A stretch of 64,000 bases of DNA from Hygrophila difformis (taxonomy: Eukaryota; Streptophyta; Magnoliopsida; Lamiales; Acanthaceae): the NCBI GenBank assembly GCA_030278955.1, contig JAOANR010000004.1:15736428-15800427 (forward strand), written 5' to 3'. Below are positions 53,968 through 64,000 of this stretch, piece by piece (the stretch's first letter is position 1; each line of letters begins with the position of its first letter). The position numbers were made by a program, and so were the translations under genes. The notes under the pieces are model-generated. The model made no database searches. It saw nothing but the letters and a program-made list of their open reading frames with translations, and had not been told where the DNA came from.

Positions 53968-56457
53968 TGTAACACCCCGGATTTGATAACCCAGGCCGGG
54001 ATGTCACCGCCACATCTCCCTAGCAAGACACGGATTCTCCGAGCTTGCCAAAGAGATGCAAGGCTATAGGTATTGCAAAAAGATTTAAAACAAGTCCGGA
54101 ATCTATGTAAAAATAATAAGTGTCATCCACACATATAGTAGTAAATATATATATTGCAGCGGAAAAATGTAAATGGGCCGACATGGCCAAAACTCGGGAT
54201 TTACATGCCCGTTATGCAAGTATCGTAAAAAGCAAATAAACAATGTTTAATAATCCATCCCCAATGCACATGCTATGCATCATCTCCGTACTCTGAAATA
54301 AAAAGAGAATACAACAATTTTATCAGTATATAAAATACTGAGTAAGTCGATCCTAACATAGCAATAAAGGGATTTAATCAGATAATTTAAAATTTCACTC
54401 CTAACATGCATTCACAAAATTTAAAGGAAATAATAATTTTAATTGTGTATTTAAACATGCATCTAATCTACAATAATAATTTAGTCATGCCATGAAATTT
54501 AAAGACATAATTTAAATGCATAATTTAAAGACATGCAAAAATAAATAAATACTTAAAAACATTAAATCTTTTATTTCCCCCGTTACGAAACCATTTCTCA
54601 GTGTTTTGTATAGCCGGTGATCCGGCGGCCGCAGCCGTGTCGTAAGTATCTTGTGTAGCCGGTGATCCGGCGGCCGCAGCCGTATCTGCCATACCCAGTA
54701 ACACTCCGGAGCCTCGAGAAATCCATACGGACAACCCGAGAGAGTAGGCCATGTATCTCCCGCCAACTGGCGTAATATTTCATCAAATTCTCTCGTCCAT
54801 TATAGGCCCGAAGAGAAAAGGCTAGAGGGGCACCCTGCAGAGCACTCACCCTCCACCAAGTATCTCATGTATCGTTTAGATTTAATGTATCGGGGTTTTT
54901 CAAAAGTGTAGATGTATCGTGTTTCAAATCTTTGACCGTTTGTTTCGAAATTTCAAAACTCTTCGATTTAAAAGTATCTTGGCGTCACAGTTTGCGCCTT
55001 TCTCATTTAAAAATCCGTTTCAAGCCCAAAAATTCTGAAATCTTCACACTTTATGCAAAACACCCTAACGAACAACGTTTGTGTTTTAACTTTTTCGAAA
55101 TAAGTTGAGGAAACATGTCAAAAATCGATTTTACTATGCAATCAGAAATCTGTCCGAACTCAGGTTTGACACAGTTCAAAATCTCGACTTTTTAACATAT
55201 CAAATGGACTCCAAAAATTCTGAAATTTAATATGCACATACTAGACATGATTATCTACAACTTTCATTTAGATTGTAAAGATCAAATCGGAATAGAAATT
55301 ATAGAAATAAATTCACTAAGTTTGAACATGTTCATAGACAGATTTCCACACGTTTTGTCAAAACAGTTTCTTTTCGATGCGATTTAAAATAGCAAACGTT
55401 AACGAAAATGGCTGAAATTTTTACACAACTTAGATTTATGTGTTAGGATTAAAAGTCTAGTTTTGAGTTTTTCGGATTGAATCCTCGAAATATGGGTTTT
55501 AGGCCGATTACAGAAACTGCGCAAGATGGGGTTTTTAAGTTCGATTTTTACGTTTCGTTACATTACACCTATACCGGACGCCCCGAAATCACCCGTATTG
55601 ATATGGAAGGCTCAACTTACAGTGATAGAGAGGTTTGGGTCGTCCTAAGGTCGCTGGCTCGTCCAAAATCCTACGAACGGATCTCCTCAACGTCAAGCTT
55701 CCGACTTTGGCCACGATTTCGAATCGGACGAAGAAATCCAATGTTAGATCAAGTTTTCGGGTTCAAAAACTTAAATAGAACTCTAAGAACGACTTACCAC
55801 AGATTAGAATACAAGGAATCTTGTATTCAACGCCTCCTTCGTCGGTTTTCGTCGCCGGGAAGTGATCGGAAAGTCGTCGGGAAGTCGCCGGAAAGTGTTT
55901 TGGCTTTGGAGAGAGTTGAGAGGGTTTGAGAGTGAATGGTGACTGATGAGAATGGGGGAGAGGCTGCCCTAGGTCGCCTAAAGGCTTCCCCCTTCGGCCA
56001 AAATCCGCTTTCCAAAGTCGGGAGGTCGAATTATGGTAAGAAATCGCCGAAAACGCGCAAGTTGCCAAAACCTGTAGGACCACGCGGGGTTGGCGCGCCT
56101 TTTAGCCAAACCCCGCCCGGCCAGCGCGCGAGACTCGCCTGGACTGCGGTCCGGGCGGGTCCGTGCGATCCGATCCGTCGGGTCTTTTCTCCTCTCTTTC
56201 GGACTTCTATCCTTCCCCGTTTTCGCGCTCGATTTTTTTCCGGGTCATTTCCGGATTATGCTTCTCATCATAAATTTATTCCGTCTCAATTCGATTACGT
56301 GCTTGAAATCCTAAGACCGTCGGTTTTGGTCCGTCGGGTTCTAATTCGTCGTCCTTGACTTCCGTGCATTTCCGCGTCTACGGGTTCTCGGAAACAAAAC
56401 CTTCTCTCCTATTGGATTAATTCCTATTTTTATATTCTAAAATTTACGGGTATTACA
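53968..56457 (-). repeat. 3' LTR of the intact Tekay element
   Basis: 2490 bp. Contains a 47-bp tandem pair at about 54606-54695 with TAGCCGGTGATCCGGCGGCC in each unit, and a GC-rich block at 56090-56200 related to the other Tekay LTR. Confidence 0.9.
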
Positions 56458-56741
56458 GTCTACCCCCCTTAAGAACCAACTTCGTCCTCGAAGTTGTACT
56501 TCATCCTCTCGCGAGTTCGGGAATTGTTTGATTAAGCGATTGTATTATTGTGTGTCGTTGTTTGTTATTATTTGACTGAACCCAGAATTGAAATTTCCGA
56601 GTTGCCTACGTACCCCGTGAAGGGATCAAGTCATTACGTAGTTCAAAACAATTTGAATTTGTTTATTTGGGGTACAAAGTATTCGTACAAAATTTTCAGA
56701 AATACTCGGGTTGTCACATCCTCCCCCTCTTAAGATTACAG
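56458..56741 (-). other. 3' untranslated tail with two polypurine tracts
   Basis: On the minus strand the true PPT (TTAAGGGGGGTAGAC) lies at 56458-56472 next to the LTR. A second purine tract (TTAAGAGGGGGAGGATGTGA) lies at 56716-56735, soon after the pol stop, and is followed by an LTR-start-like TGTGACAACCCGAG. Confidence 0.75.
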
Positions 56742-59700
56742 TTATGTCCCCATAACTGTTGTCGCACTGTCTTGGAATAGGGTTGGGTATCGATCCTTCA
56801 TGTCTGCTTCTAGCTCCCACGTTGCCGTCTCGGCTTCGTGGTTAGACCAAAGAACCTTAACCATCCTCACGGTCTTATTCCTTGTTACCCTCTCCTTCTT
56901 GTCGAGTATTCGCACCGGAATTTCTTCATAGCTTAAGTCATCGTCCAGCTCAATTTCCTCCGGTTGGAGTACGTGGGTCGGATCATGGACGTATTTCTTC
57001 AGTTGCGAGACGTGGAACACGTCGTGGACACGAGCGAATTGTGGCGGTAGTGCCAATCGGTATGCAAGATTCCCCACTCTTTCTAGGATCTCGTAGGGTC
57101 CTATGTAGCGTGGGCTTAATTTTCCCCGCTTGCCAAAGCGCATCACACCCTTCATCGGTGATACCTTTAACATGACCTTATCGCCTATTTGGAATTCCAA
57201 ATCTTGCCGTCTCACGTCGGCATAGCTCTTTTGCCGGTCTTGCGCGGCTTTCATCTTTCCTTGGATTATTTTGACTTGTCGAGCCATGTCCTCAACAAGT
57301 TGCGGTCCAATTACCATAGTCCTCTCGCCCTCTTCCCAGCTCAATGGGCTTCGGCATTTGCGTCCATACAGTGCCTCGAAAGGTGCCATGCCAATGCTAG
57401 CATGGTAACTGTTGTTGTAGGAAAATTCGATCAAGGGTAAGTGGTTTTCCCAACTTCCTTTAAACTCTAGTACGCATGCCCTCAGCATGTCTTCCAAAGT
57501 TTGGATCGTCCTTTCCGTTTGTCCATCCGTCATGGGATGGAACGCGGTACTCATCTTTATCTTCGTACCGAGGGCTTCTTGTAGTTTTGTCCAAAAATGT
57601 GAGACGAATCTACTGTCTCTGTCCGAGATGATGTCGTGTGGTACTCCATGTCGTCGTACCACGTTGTCGACATATGCCCTTGCCAATTGGTCCATGGACC
57701 AGGTATCCTTCATGGGGATAAATATGGCAGCTTTTGTCAACCTATCCACGATCACCCAGATTTTATTCATCCCCTTCGGTGAACGTGGTAACCCCGAAAC
57801 GAAGTCCATTGAAATGCTATCCCATTTCCAACTTGGGATTTCCAATGGCTGCATTAATCCTAAGGGTTTCTGCCGTACGGCCTTGACCTTCTGGCAGGTA
57901 AGGCATCTCGCCACAAACTCGGCTATTTCTCTCTTCATGTTCGGCCACCAATAGTTCTTCTTTATGTCCTTGTATAGCTTCTCGCCTCCGGGGTGGACCG
58001 AATATGGGGTATTATGGCCTTCCTCCATTACTCTTAGCTTCAGGTCCTCGCATTTTCGTGGTATGCACCACCTTCCTTTGAAGCGGATGCTTCCGTCCTC
58101 ATGGATTTTAAAATCCATTGCGTTTCCTTCAGCAATGCTCTTCCTAATTTCCTCCAACTTTTCATCACCCTGTTGTGCTAGTCGTATCTCATCAAGTATG
58201 GTAGATCCTACTACCATCGTGTTGACGACCTCACTTACTTCGCCGGAGTGTACCAACTCCATACTTAATTTCGCCAAGTCTCTGTACAACTCGGCCGGTA
58301 CCACGAGTGAGTTCACCACGTGTTGAGTCTTTCGACTCAAGGCATCGGCCACGACGTTGGCCTTTCCTTCGTGGTACGCGATTTCCAGGTCGTAATCCTT
58401 AATCAGTTCCAACCACCTTCTTTGCCTCAAATTCAGCTCGTTTTGCGTGAATATATACTTGAGGCTCTTATGGTCGGTGAACATCCGACACTTTCGCCCA
58501 TAGAGGTAATGCCTCCATATCTTTAGAGCGAACACGACTGCGGCTAGCTCCAAGTCGTGCGTCGGGTAGTTCTCTTCGTGTGGCTTTAGTTGACGTGATG
58601 CATATGCTATAACCCTTTGATCTTGCATTAGCACGCATCCCAATCCTTCCTTCGAGGCGTCGCTGTACACCTCGAAGTCTCCATCTTCCGATGGTAATGT
58701 CAACACCGGTGCTGTAGTAAGCCGTTTCTTCAATTCTTGGAATGCGGAATCACACTCACTGGTCCAGTCGTATTTCACCCCCTTCTTTAACAGCTGCGTC
58801 AATGGGCGAGCGATCCTTGAGAAATCCTTTACAAACCTCCGGTAGTACCCTGCCAATCCGAGAAAACTTCTTATCTCGGTTGGATTCTTCGGTGGTACCC
58901 ATTCGGTCACTGCCAAAATCTTTGCTGGGTCTACTGCCACTCCATTGGCGGATACGATATGTCCCAGAAATGCCACTTCTTTTAGCCAGAAGTCGCATTT
59001 GGACAGCTTTCCATACAGCTGATTGGCTCGTAAGATCCCTAACACTTTGTGTAAGTGTTCGGAATGCTCTTCTTCGCTTTTCGAGTAGATCAGGATGTCA
59101 TCTATGAACACCACCACACATTGATCTAATAGTTCTCGAAACACGTTATTCATGAGATTCATGAACATCGCTGGGGCGTTCGTCAGCCCGAATGACAGCA
59201 CCGTGAATTCGTAATGCCCGTAGCGAGTTCTGAATGCCGTCTTTGGGATATCCTTTTCGGCGATCCTTAACTGGTGATATCCGGATCGTAGGTCGATCTT
59301 TGAAAATACTGAGGCTCCCTTCAGTTGGTCGAACAAATCCTCGATTCTTGGCAACGGGTACTTGTTCTTGACCGTGACTTGGTTAAGTCCTCTATAATCG
59401 ATGCATAGTCGTAGACCTCCATCTTTCTTCTTCACGAATAAGACCGGGGCTCCCCATGGGGACGTGCTCGGCCTTATGTAGCCCTTTTCTAGCAACTCCT
59501 CGAGTTGTTCTTTTAGTTCCTTCATTTCCAGCGGCGCCATGCGGTAAGGAGCCTTCGAGACAGGCTCCGTTCCCGGAATAAGATCTATAGTGAATTCCAG
59601 ATCTCTCTCAGGCGGCATGCCGGGAACGTCTTCCGGGAATACATCCGGGTATTCTCTCACCACCAGAATATTATCCACCTTGACCTCTTCGGCCTCAAGG

Positions 59701-61460
59701 TTATGAATGTTGCAAGCATATAACGCGTAACCCTTACGCATTAAGCTAAATAGCTTCATGGCATTAACTATCTTGGTAGACTTCTTAGGGGGTTGGGAGT
59801 AAAAGATGACTCTCCTTCCCCGACTCTTTGACAACGTGATCTTTTGTTTTTGGCAATCGATCACGGCTTTATATTGGGTTAGCCAATCCATTCCTAGTAT
59901 GACGTCAAAATCCTGTAGTTCGAATTCTACTAAGTTCGCGAAAAACTCTACGTTCTTTATAACTATCGGAATTCCGTTATATCGCTTAGAGCATGATACT
60001 ACCTCTCCCGATGGAAGTTGAATCCCTAAGTTAATCAGTTCGCACTTAGGTAGATCTAGTTCAGGTAAGACTCTAGATGATATTATCGAACAACTAGCTC
60101 CTGAGTCAAACAGAACTCTAAGGGGTGTACTCAAGACATGGAACGTACCTCCCATTACGTCCCCTTGCATAGGCACATCTGCCTCATTGATGACATTCAA
60201 TCGCCCCATTGGACGTCCCGGGTTGCCTTGCTGATCCCGGTTCGGGTTCTGATTCTGTTGCTGATTTGGATTCTGTGGGGGACGTTGATTCTGATTGAGA
60301 TTCTGGTTCTGAGGGGGTCTATACCCCTGGTTGTTTCCATTCCGTCCATCCTGGTTGCAAGGCTGAGTTGGCCCCGTGCCTAAATCCTCTCTCTTGGTGA
60401 TGTTTTCCAGTCGAGTGCGGCACTCATTCGCCATGTGGCCGTTGCGACCACACCTGTAGCAGGCGCCCTGTTGGGGGCACCCTCTGGCCAAATGAGGCCT
60501 GCCGCATCTCGGGCAAGGTGGTACCGGGTTACCCCGGAAAAGGGTTCTATCATCATATCCTCTGTTGTTGTTTTGAGGGGGTCTGTTCAGATCTCCCCGA
60601 AAGTTGTTCCCTACAGCATTGTTTCCGGAACGGTTGTCTCTACCCCTCTGATCCTGACCCTGAGATCCTCGGCTGGGTTCTCCACTCACTTTCCTTTTTA
60701 GTTGTTGCACCCTTGCAACAGCTACCGCACGATCATACACCGATTGCAGGTCTGGGTATGGGACGCCAGTGATCACCTCTCGTATAGCCAAGTTTAGCCC
60801 CATTTCAAATTTCTGTGCCTTCTCCACGTCTGTCGGCACGAGTCTCGGTGCAAAACGCACCAACTCCTTGAAACGGGTGTAATATTCTTGGACTGTTTGC
60901 CCTCCTTGCTTCAGAGATAAGAATTCCTCGTACATGGCGGACTTTGTGCTCATGGGATAAAAGCGATCCCTGATCAGACTCATGAATTCTTCCCAAGAAT
61001 AGGGTTCTTCGTCCTCAGCTAGCTTATCTTGCATGGCACGCCACCAGTCATCCGCCTCCCCTCCGAGATAGTACGATGCCACAGGCACCTTCTCGCCAAT
61101 TGGGCACTTCACCGCGTTTAGTAGCTTGTCGAAGGTTCGGATCCATTCTTCAAGTTTGGCCGGGTCCTCTTCTCCGGCGTAGTTCGGCGGACGATACGAG
61201 TTCACCATAGCTAGGTAGTTAATGCGGGCCTCGGGTGGAGGTACCGCAGCGGCCTGGCCTTGGTTCACATGCGCGTTTCCTATCGCGATGAGAACCTCTT
61301 CTAGAGTCCGTAGGCGCGCGTCCATGTTGTTTGGCATGGGGTTTGCCGGCTCCTCTTGAGCGTGTACCCCTTCGCCGGGTATGGGCATTTCTGGTTGCAT
61401 AGGGGTTTCGTTGGTGTTTGGAGTAGTGGGCTGAGCGCGTGCTCTTCCTCTCGGTGCCAT
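56742..61460 (-). CDS. Gag-Pol polyprotein of Tekay/Del chromovirus, 1572 aa
   Basis: One continuous frame from ATG 61458-61460. Gag capsid about residues 85-250 ([25 protein letters not shown]); zinc knuckles 316-328 and 334-347 (CX2CX4HX4C in the second); Asn/Gln-rich linker 370-420; aspartic protease DSGA 452-455 with ILGMDWL at 521-527; RT about 640-840 with FIDDILIYS at 785-793; RNase H about 928-1045 ([27 protein letters not shown]); integrase HHCC 1149-1189 and catalytic Asp 1219, Asp about 1281 and Glu 1316; a GPY-type region ([19 protein letters not shown]); and a C-terminal chromodomain-like end ([19 protein letters not shown]). All key residues are present. Gag and Pol share one frame, so the ratio must be set after translation or by other means. 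Reads as potentially active. Confidence 0.95.
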   Translation of the reverse strand: MAPRGRARAQPTTPNTNETPMQPEMPIPGEGVHAQEEPANPMPNNMDARLRTLEEVLIAIGNAHVNQGQAAAVPPPEARINYLAMVNSYRPPNYAGEEDPAKLEEWIRTFDKLLNAVKCPIGEKVPVASYYLGGEADDWWRAMQDKLAEDEEPYSWEEFMSLIRDRFYPMSTKSAMYEEFLSLKQGGQTVQEYYTRFKELVRFAPRLVPTDVEKAQKFEMGLNLAIREVITGVPYPDLQSVYDRAVAVARVQQLKRKVSGEPSRGSQGQDQRGRDNRSGNNAVGNNFRGDLNRPPQNNNRGYDDRTLFRGNPVPPCPRCGRPHLARGCPQQGACYRCGRNGHMANECRTRLENITKREDLGTGPTQPCNQDGRNGNNQGYRPPQNQNLNQNQRPPQNPNQQQNQNPNRDQQGNPGRPMGRLNVINEADVPMQGDVMGGTFHVLSTPLRVLFDSGASCSIISSRVLPELDLPKCELINLGIQLPSGEVVSCSKRYNGIPIVIKNVEFFANLVEFELQDFDVILGMDWLTQYKAVIDCQKQKITLSKSRGRRVIFYSQPPKKSTKIVNAMKLFSLMRKGYALYACNIHNLEAEEVKVDNILVVREYPDVFPEDVPGMPPERDLEFTIDLIPGTEPVSKAPYRMAPLEMKELKEQLEELLEKGYIRPSTSPWGAPVLFVKKKDGGLRLCIDYRGLNQVTVKNKYPLPRIEDLFDQLKGASVFSKIDLRSGYHQLRIAEKDIPKTAFRTRYGHYEFTVLSFGLTNAPAMFMNLMNNVFRELLDQCVVVFIDDILIYSKSEEEHSEHLHKVLGILRANQLYGKLSKCDFWLKEVAFLGHIVSANGVAVDPAKILAVTEWVPPKNPTEIRSFLGLAGYYRRFVKDFSRIARPLTQLLKKGVKYDWTSECDSAFQELKKRLTTAPVLTLPSEDGDFEVYSDASKEGLGCVLMQDQRVIAYASRQLKPHEENYPTHDLELAAVVFALKIWRHYLYGRKCRMFTDHKSLKYIFTQNELNLRQRRWLELIKDYDLEIAYHEGKANVVADALSRKTQHVVNSLVVPAELYRDLAKLSMELVHSGEVSEVVNTMVVGSTILDEIRLAQQGDEKLEEIRKSIAEGNAMDFKIHEDGSIRFKGRWCIPRKCEDLKLRVMEEGHNTPYSVHPGGEKLYKDIKKNYWWPNMKREIAEFVARCLTCQKVKAVRQKPLGLMQPLEIPSWKWDSISMDFVSGLPRSPKGMNKIWVIVDRLTKAAIFIPMKDTWSMDQLARAYVDNVVRRHGVPHDIISDRDSRFVSHFWTKLQEALGTKIKMSTAFHPMTDGQTERTIQTLEDMLRACVLEFKGSWENHLPLIEFSYNNSYHASIGMAPFEALYGRKCRSPLSWEEGERTMVIGPQLVEDMARQVKIIQGKMKAAQDRQKSYADVRRQDLEFQIGDKVMLKVSPMKGVMRFGKRGKLSPRYIGPYEILERVGNLAYRLALPPQFARVHDVFHVSQLKKYVHDPTHVLQPEEIELDDDLSYEEIPVRILDKKERVTRNKTVRMVKVLWSNHEAETATWELEADMKDRYPTLFQDSATTVMGT

Positions 61461-61656
61461 GCTGTTGCAAGAACAAGAGAGTTTAGATTCTTTTGTTGAA
61501 GCATTATGTAATACTTAGGAAATAATTTGACTAAATAATTGGCGATATCAACAGGTATCAGTTCTGTTGGAACCTGTTAGTATAGGTTGTTAGGGTTTAG
61601 CGTATTGTTTGTTGTTATTCGGGGTTGGTTCTACTTACTGCTTTGTTTTTGTTTTG

Positions 61657-61658
<2 letters not shown>

Positions 61659-61695
<37 letters not shown>

Positions 61696-61800
61696 TTTTT
61701 TTTTTTATTTTTTTTCGTGAACAGTAACCTGTTCAGGGTTTTTTTTTTTTTTTTTTTAGACCCTAGGGTTCAGGGTTTAGGGTTTAGGGTTTAGGGTTGG
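61659..61800. repeat. ATT microsatellite, T-runs and TTTAGGG telomere-like repeat
   Basis: ATT units at 61659-61694, T-runs at 61694-61716 and 61740-61757, then about four GGGTTTA units at 61765-61798 (one as GGGTTCA). TTTAGGG is the plant telomere repeat. Confidence 0.9.
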
Positions 61801-62148
61801 AGATACCCTTGTCCGATAATTATCTCTATACAAAGTATATTTATATATATGTACTACTTGTATTTTTGTTTAGTTGTTATCTATAGGTCATTGATTATTA
61901 TTAACTTGTTCGTTTGTTTGATCGGGTTTTAGTAGGGTATTCGAAGAGAAGTAATTTAATTAAAATGTAAGGAATACTTTAAATATAATTGTATAAAATA
62001 AATGCTTGTAGATTTATTACTCAAGAGAAAATTTTTCAGCTGTTTACAAGCATTCGTAACAGGAATGAAATAGTAGTGTTGGTACTAGTTTGAAAAAAAA
62101 TGAATATAGATAGTAGTGCATCAGTATGGACTCCTAAGTATAGGGTGA

Positions 62149-62538
62149 CTAGGCAGGTACATCCTCGATGGGATCGTCCTCGTCGCTGGATACGTCAATC
62201 GGTGCTGCGGCATTAGGGTGAGGTCCCGGGTTCTGAAGGACCCCCCCGTCAATCTCATTGGCCAAGGTAGTCAACTCCCAGGCTACGTTTCCTATTTGTT
62301 CCTCCAAGTCATCACCCTTGTCTTGGAGTTGGGCCATTTGGGCTTGGAGTTCGGCGACTTGATTTTGCAGCTGGGTTATGTTATGATGATCGGTCTCCCT
62401 AAGATGCCCCAGATGGGCCACTTGGCCCTCTAGTTGTCCTACTCGAGTCTTGAAATAGTTGACATGTTGTTGGGACTCTAAATATGCGTTAGTCAGTTTC
62501 ACCATCAAGTTGACCATGTTCATGTTGGGTTCGGCCAT
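62149..62538 (-). CDS. Extra sense ORF upstream of gag: 129-aa coiled-coil protein
   Basis: ATG at 62536-62538, stop at 62149-62151, in the 5' leader of the intact Tekay element and in the same direction as gag, about 690 bp upstream of it. Residues about 15-95 are heptad-like coiled coil (YLESQQHVNYFKTRVGQLEG, LQNQVAELQAQMAQLQDKGD). The C-terminus is Pro/Ala then acidic (IDVSSDEDDPIEDVPA). I do not recognise a domain. Additional ORFs before gag are known in some plant retrotransposons, but I do not know a named match. The gag-only relative has no counterpart in its shorter leader. It may be a structural or regulatory accessory protein, or a captured host piece. Confidence 0.65.
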   Translation of the reverse strand: MAEPNMNMVNLMVKLTNAYLESQQHVNYFKTRVGQLEGQVAHLGHLRETDHHNITQLQNQVAELQAQMAQLQDKGDDLEEQIGNVAWELTTLANEIDGGVLQNPGPHPNAAAPIDVSSDEDDPIEDVPA

Positions 62539-62993
62539 CTAGTGTCAACAAGGAGGTTAGAGTTAGAGTATGTTTCGGATATAAATCATGACATGCGGGA
62601 ATTTAAATCTATATGAATATGCACATGCAATCCCCCCAAAAATTAATCTTAGTGTATTTAATCACGGGTGAAAAAAAAAAGTTGGGCCTATATTGGGCCA
62701 AAATAATAGTTTGGACTTTAAAAAAAAGTAAAAACATGGGTATTGGGTCGAAATGGTTGGGCTTAAAATAAATAATTATAAATATTGGGTCAAAATAATT
62801 TAACCCCCTTTGGGCTCAAAATATTATACTACTTGGGTAAGAAATTTTTTTTTTTTGGGCTCAAATTTTGGGCTAAAAATAATAATACTAGTAGTCTTTA
62901 AAATAATAATGATGATAATAAATTTTTTAAAAAAATAATACTTAGTTCAAAGTATTTTAAAATAATAATAATAGTAGCTAAAAAATATTCCGG

Positions 62994-63005
62994 GCTCTGA
63001 TACCA
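62994..63005 (-). other. Primer-binding site of the intact Tekay element
   Basis: Minus-strand TGGTATCAGAGC, 3 bp inside the right LTR, same spacing as in the gag-only element. Confidence 0.92.
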
Positions 63006-63008
63006 ACT

Positions 63009-64000
63009 TGTAACACCCCGGATTTGATAACCCAGGCCGGGATGTCACCGCCACATCTCCCTAGCAAGACACGGATTCTCCGAGCTTGCCAAAGAGATGC
63101 AAGGCTATAGGTATTGCAAAAAGATTTAAAACAAGTCCGGAATCTATGTAAAAATAATAAGTGTCATCCACACATATAGTAGTAAATATATATATTGCAG
63201 CGGAAAAATGTAAATGGGCCGACATGGCCAAAACTCGGGATTTACATGCCCGTTATGCAAGTATCGTAAAAAGCAAATAAACAATGTTTAATAATCCATC
63301 CCCAATGCACATGCTATGCATCATCTCCGTACTCTGAAATAAAAAGAGAATACAACAATTTTATCAGTATATAAAATACTGAGTAAGTCGATCCTAACAT
63401 AGCAATAAAGGAATTTAATCAGATAATTTAAAATTTCACTCCTAACATGCATTCACAAAATTTAAAGGAAATAATAATTTTAATTGTGTATTTAAACATG
63501 CATCTAATCTACAATAATAATTTAGTCATGCCATGAAATTTAAAGACATAATTTAAATGCATAATTTAAAGACATGCAAAAATAAATAAATACTTAAAAA
63601 CATTAAATCTTTTATTTCCCCCGTTACGAAACCATTTCTCAGTGTTTTGTATAGCCGGTGATCCGGCGGCCGCAGCCGTGTCGTAAGTATCTTGTGTAGC
63701 CGGTGATCCGGCGGCCGCAGCCGTATCTGCCATACCCAGTAACACTCCGGAGCCTCGAGAAATCCATACGGACAACCCGAGAGAGTAGGCCATGTATCTC
63801 CCGCCAACTGGCGTAATATTTCATCAAATTCTCTCGTCCATTATAAGCCCGAAGAGAAAAGGCTAGAGGGGCACCCTGCAGAGCACTCACCCTCCACCAA
63901 GTATCTCATGTATCGTTTAGATTTAATGTATCGGGGTTTTTCAAAAGTGTAGATGTATCGTGTTTCAAATCTTTGACCGTTTGTTTCGAAATTTCAAAAC
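63009..64000 (-). repeat. 5' LTR of the intact Tekay element (partial)
   Basis: Nearly identical to 53968-54958, including the 47-bp tandem pair at 63647-63736; runs off the window. Confidence 0.92.

Larger units (their letters stand above)
61461..62993 (-). other. Long 5' leader of the intact Tekay element
   Basis: About 1.5 kb between primer site and gag, three times the leader of the gag-only relative (506-1037). It contains an extra ORF (62149-62538), ATT repeats, T-runs and a telomere-like repeat. Confidence 0.8.
53968..64000 (-). mobile_element. Intact, recent Tekay/Del chromovirus (right LTR cut by window)
   Basis: Left (3') LTR 53968-56457 and right (5') LTR from 63009 to beyond the window, with TGTAACACC...GGTATTACA ends. 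The minus-strand primer site at 62994-63005 fixes the orientation. The 991 bp of right LTR visible differ from the left at only about two positions that I can see (near 54371/63412 and 54803/63844), so the insertion is recent. The Gag-Pol frame is uninterrupted. LTR length, initiator Met primer site and a C-terminal chromodomain-like module fit Tekay/Del. The left TSD would be CCCGT (53963-53967); its partner is outside the window. Confidence 0.92.

Noticed and set aside
54598..54849. Three overlapping minus-strand frames repeated identically at 63639-63890
   Set aside because: Kept open by the tandem GC-rich LTR units; identical only because the LTRs are a recent pair.
57487..57954. 155-codon plus-strand frame within Gag-Pol
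   Set aside because: Antisense shadow of the integrase region of the intact polyprotein.
60138..60383. Leucine/isoleucine-rich plus-strand frame resembling a membrane protein
   Set aside because: It is the antisense of the Asn/Gln-rich Gag linker; the hydrophobic look is a codon artefact.

Overview
This window is plant nuclear DNA, most likely from a flowering plant and probably a eudicot. The signs are one spliced gene with short exons and GT-AG introns, chromodomain-type Ty3/gypsy retrotransposons primed by initiator Met tRNA, a CACTA transposon end, Stowaway-like and hAT MITEs, a nuclear copy of plastid psaA, and a TTTAGGG telomere-type motif. I cannot name the species. No rRNA, tRNA or CRISPR array was recognised.

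Layout. (a) 1-5965: an internally deleted Tekay/Del-type retrotransposon that keeps only gag (left LTR cut by the window edge). It sits in a CACTA transposon remnant (5966-17026) that carries Transposase_24-like exons and a classic CACTA 3' end. A second, minus-strand, non-coding LTR element (7037-15574, Tat/Athila-like primer site, perfect TSD ACTGG) is nested in the same CACTA gene. (b) 17027-19788: old repeat debris and a MITE. (c) 19789-39850, minus strand: the one clear host gene, 19 exons joining in frame to a 707-aa coiled-coil protein of unknown function. Its introns hold a palindromic LTR element with inverted LTRs (20612-22494, TSD CAAAT), a TRIM, two MITEs and a degenerate chromovirus (34584-38226, TSD TAACC) that itself carries a psaA plastid insertion. 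(d) 39851-45700: a MITE and a broken MULE, with PB1-like and MuDR zinc-binding pieces on plus and a Ulp1-protease-like piece on minus. (e) 46007-46589: a hAT MITE with perfect TSD GGTAGGTT. (f) 46800-48500: gene-fragment debris including an auxin response factor exon. (g) 48780-51970: a 5'-truncated gypsy pol fragment with an adjacent palindrome-rich block. (h) 53968-64000: a recent Tekay/Del element on the minus strand with an intact 1572-aa Gag-Pol, near-identical LTRs and an extra sense ORF upstream of gag.

The two Tekay elements look like an autonomous/non-autonomous pair: same primer site, homologous Gag, shared LTR motifs and the same doubled polypurine-tract arrangement. The most unusual objects are the LTR element with inverted LTRs inside the host gene, the extra coiled-coil ORF in the intact Tekay element, and repeated polypurine-plus-hairpin modules in the non-coding Tat-like element.
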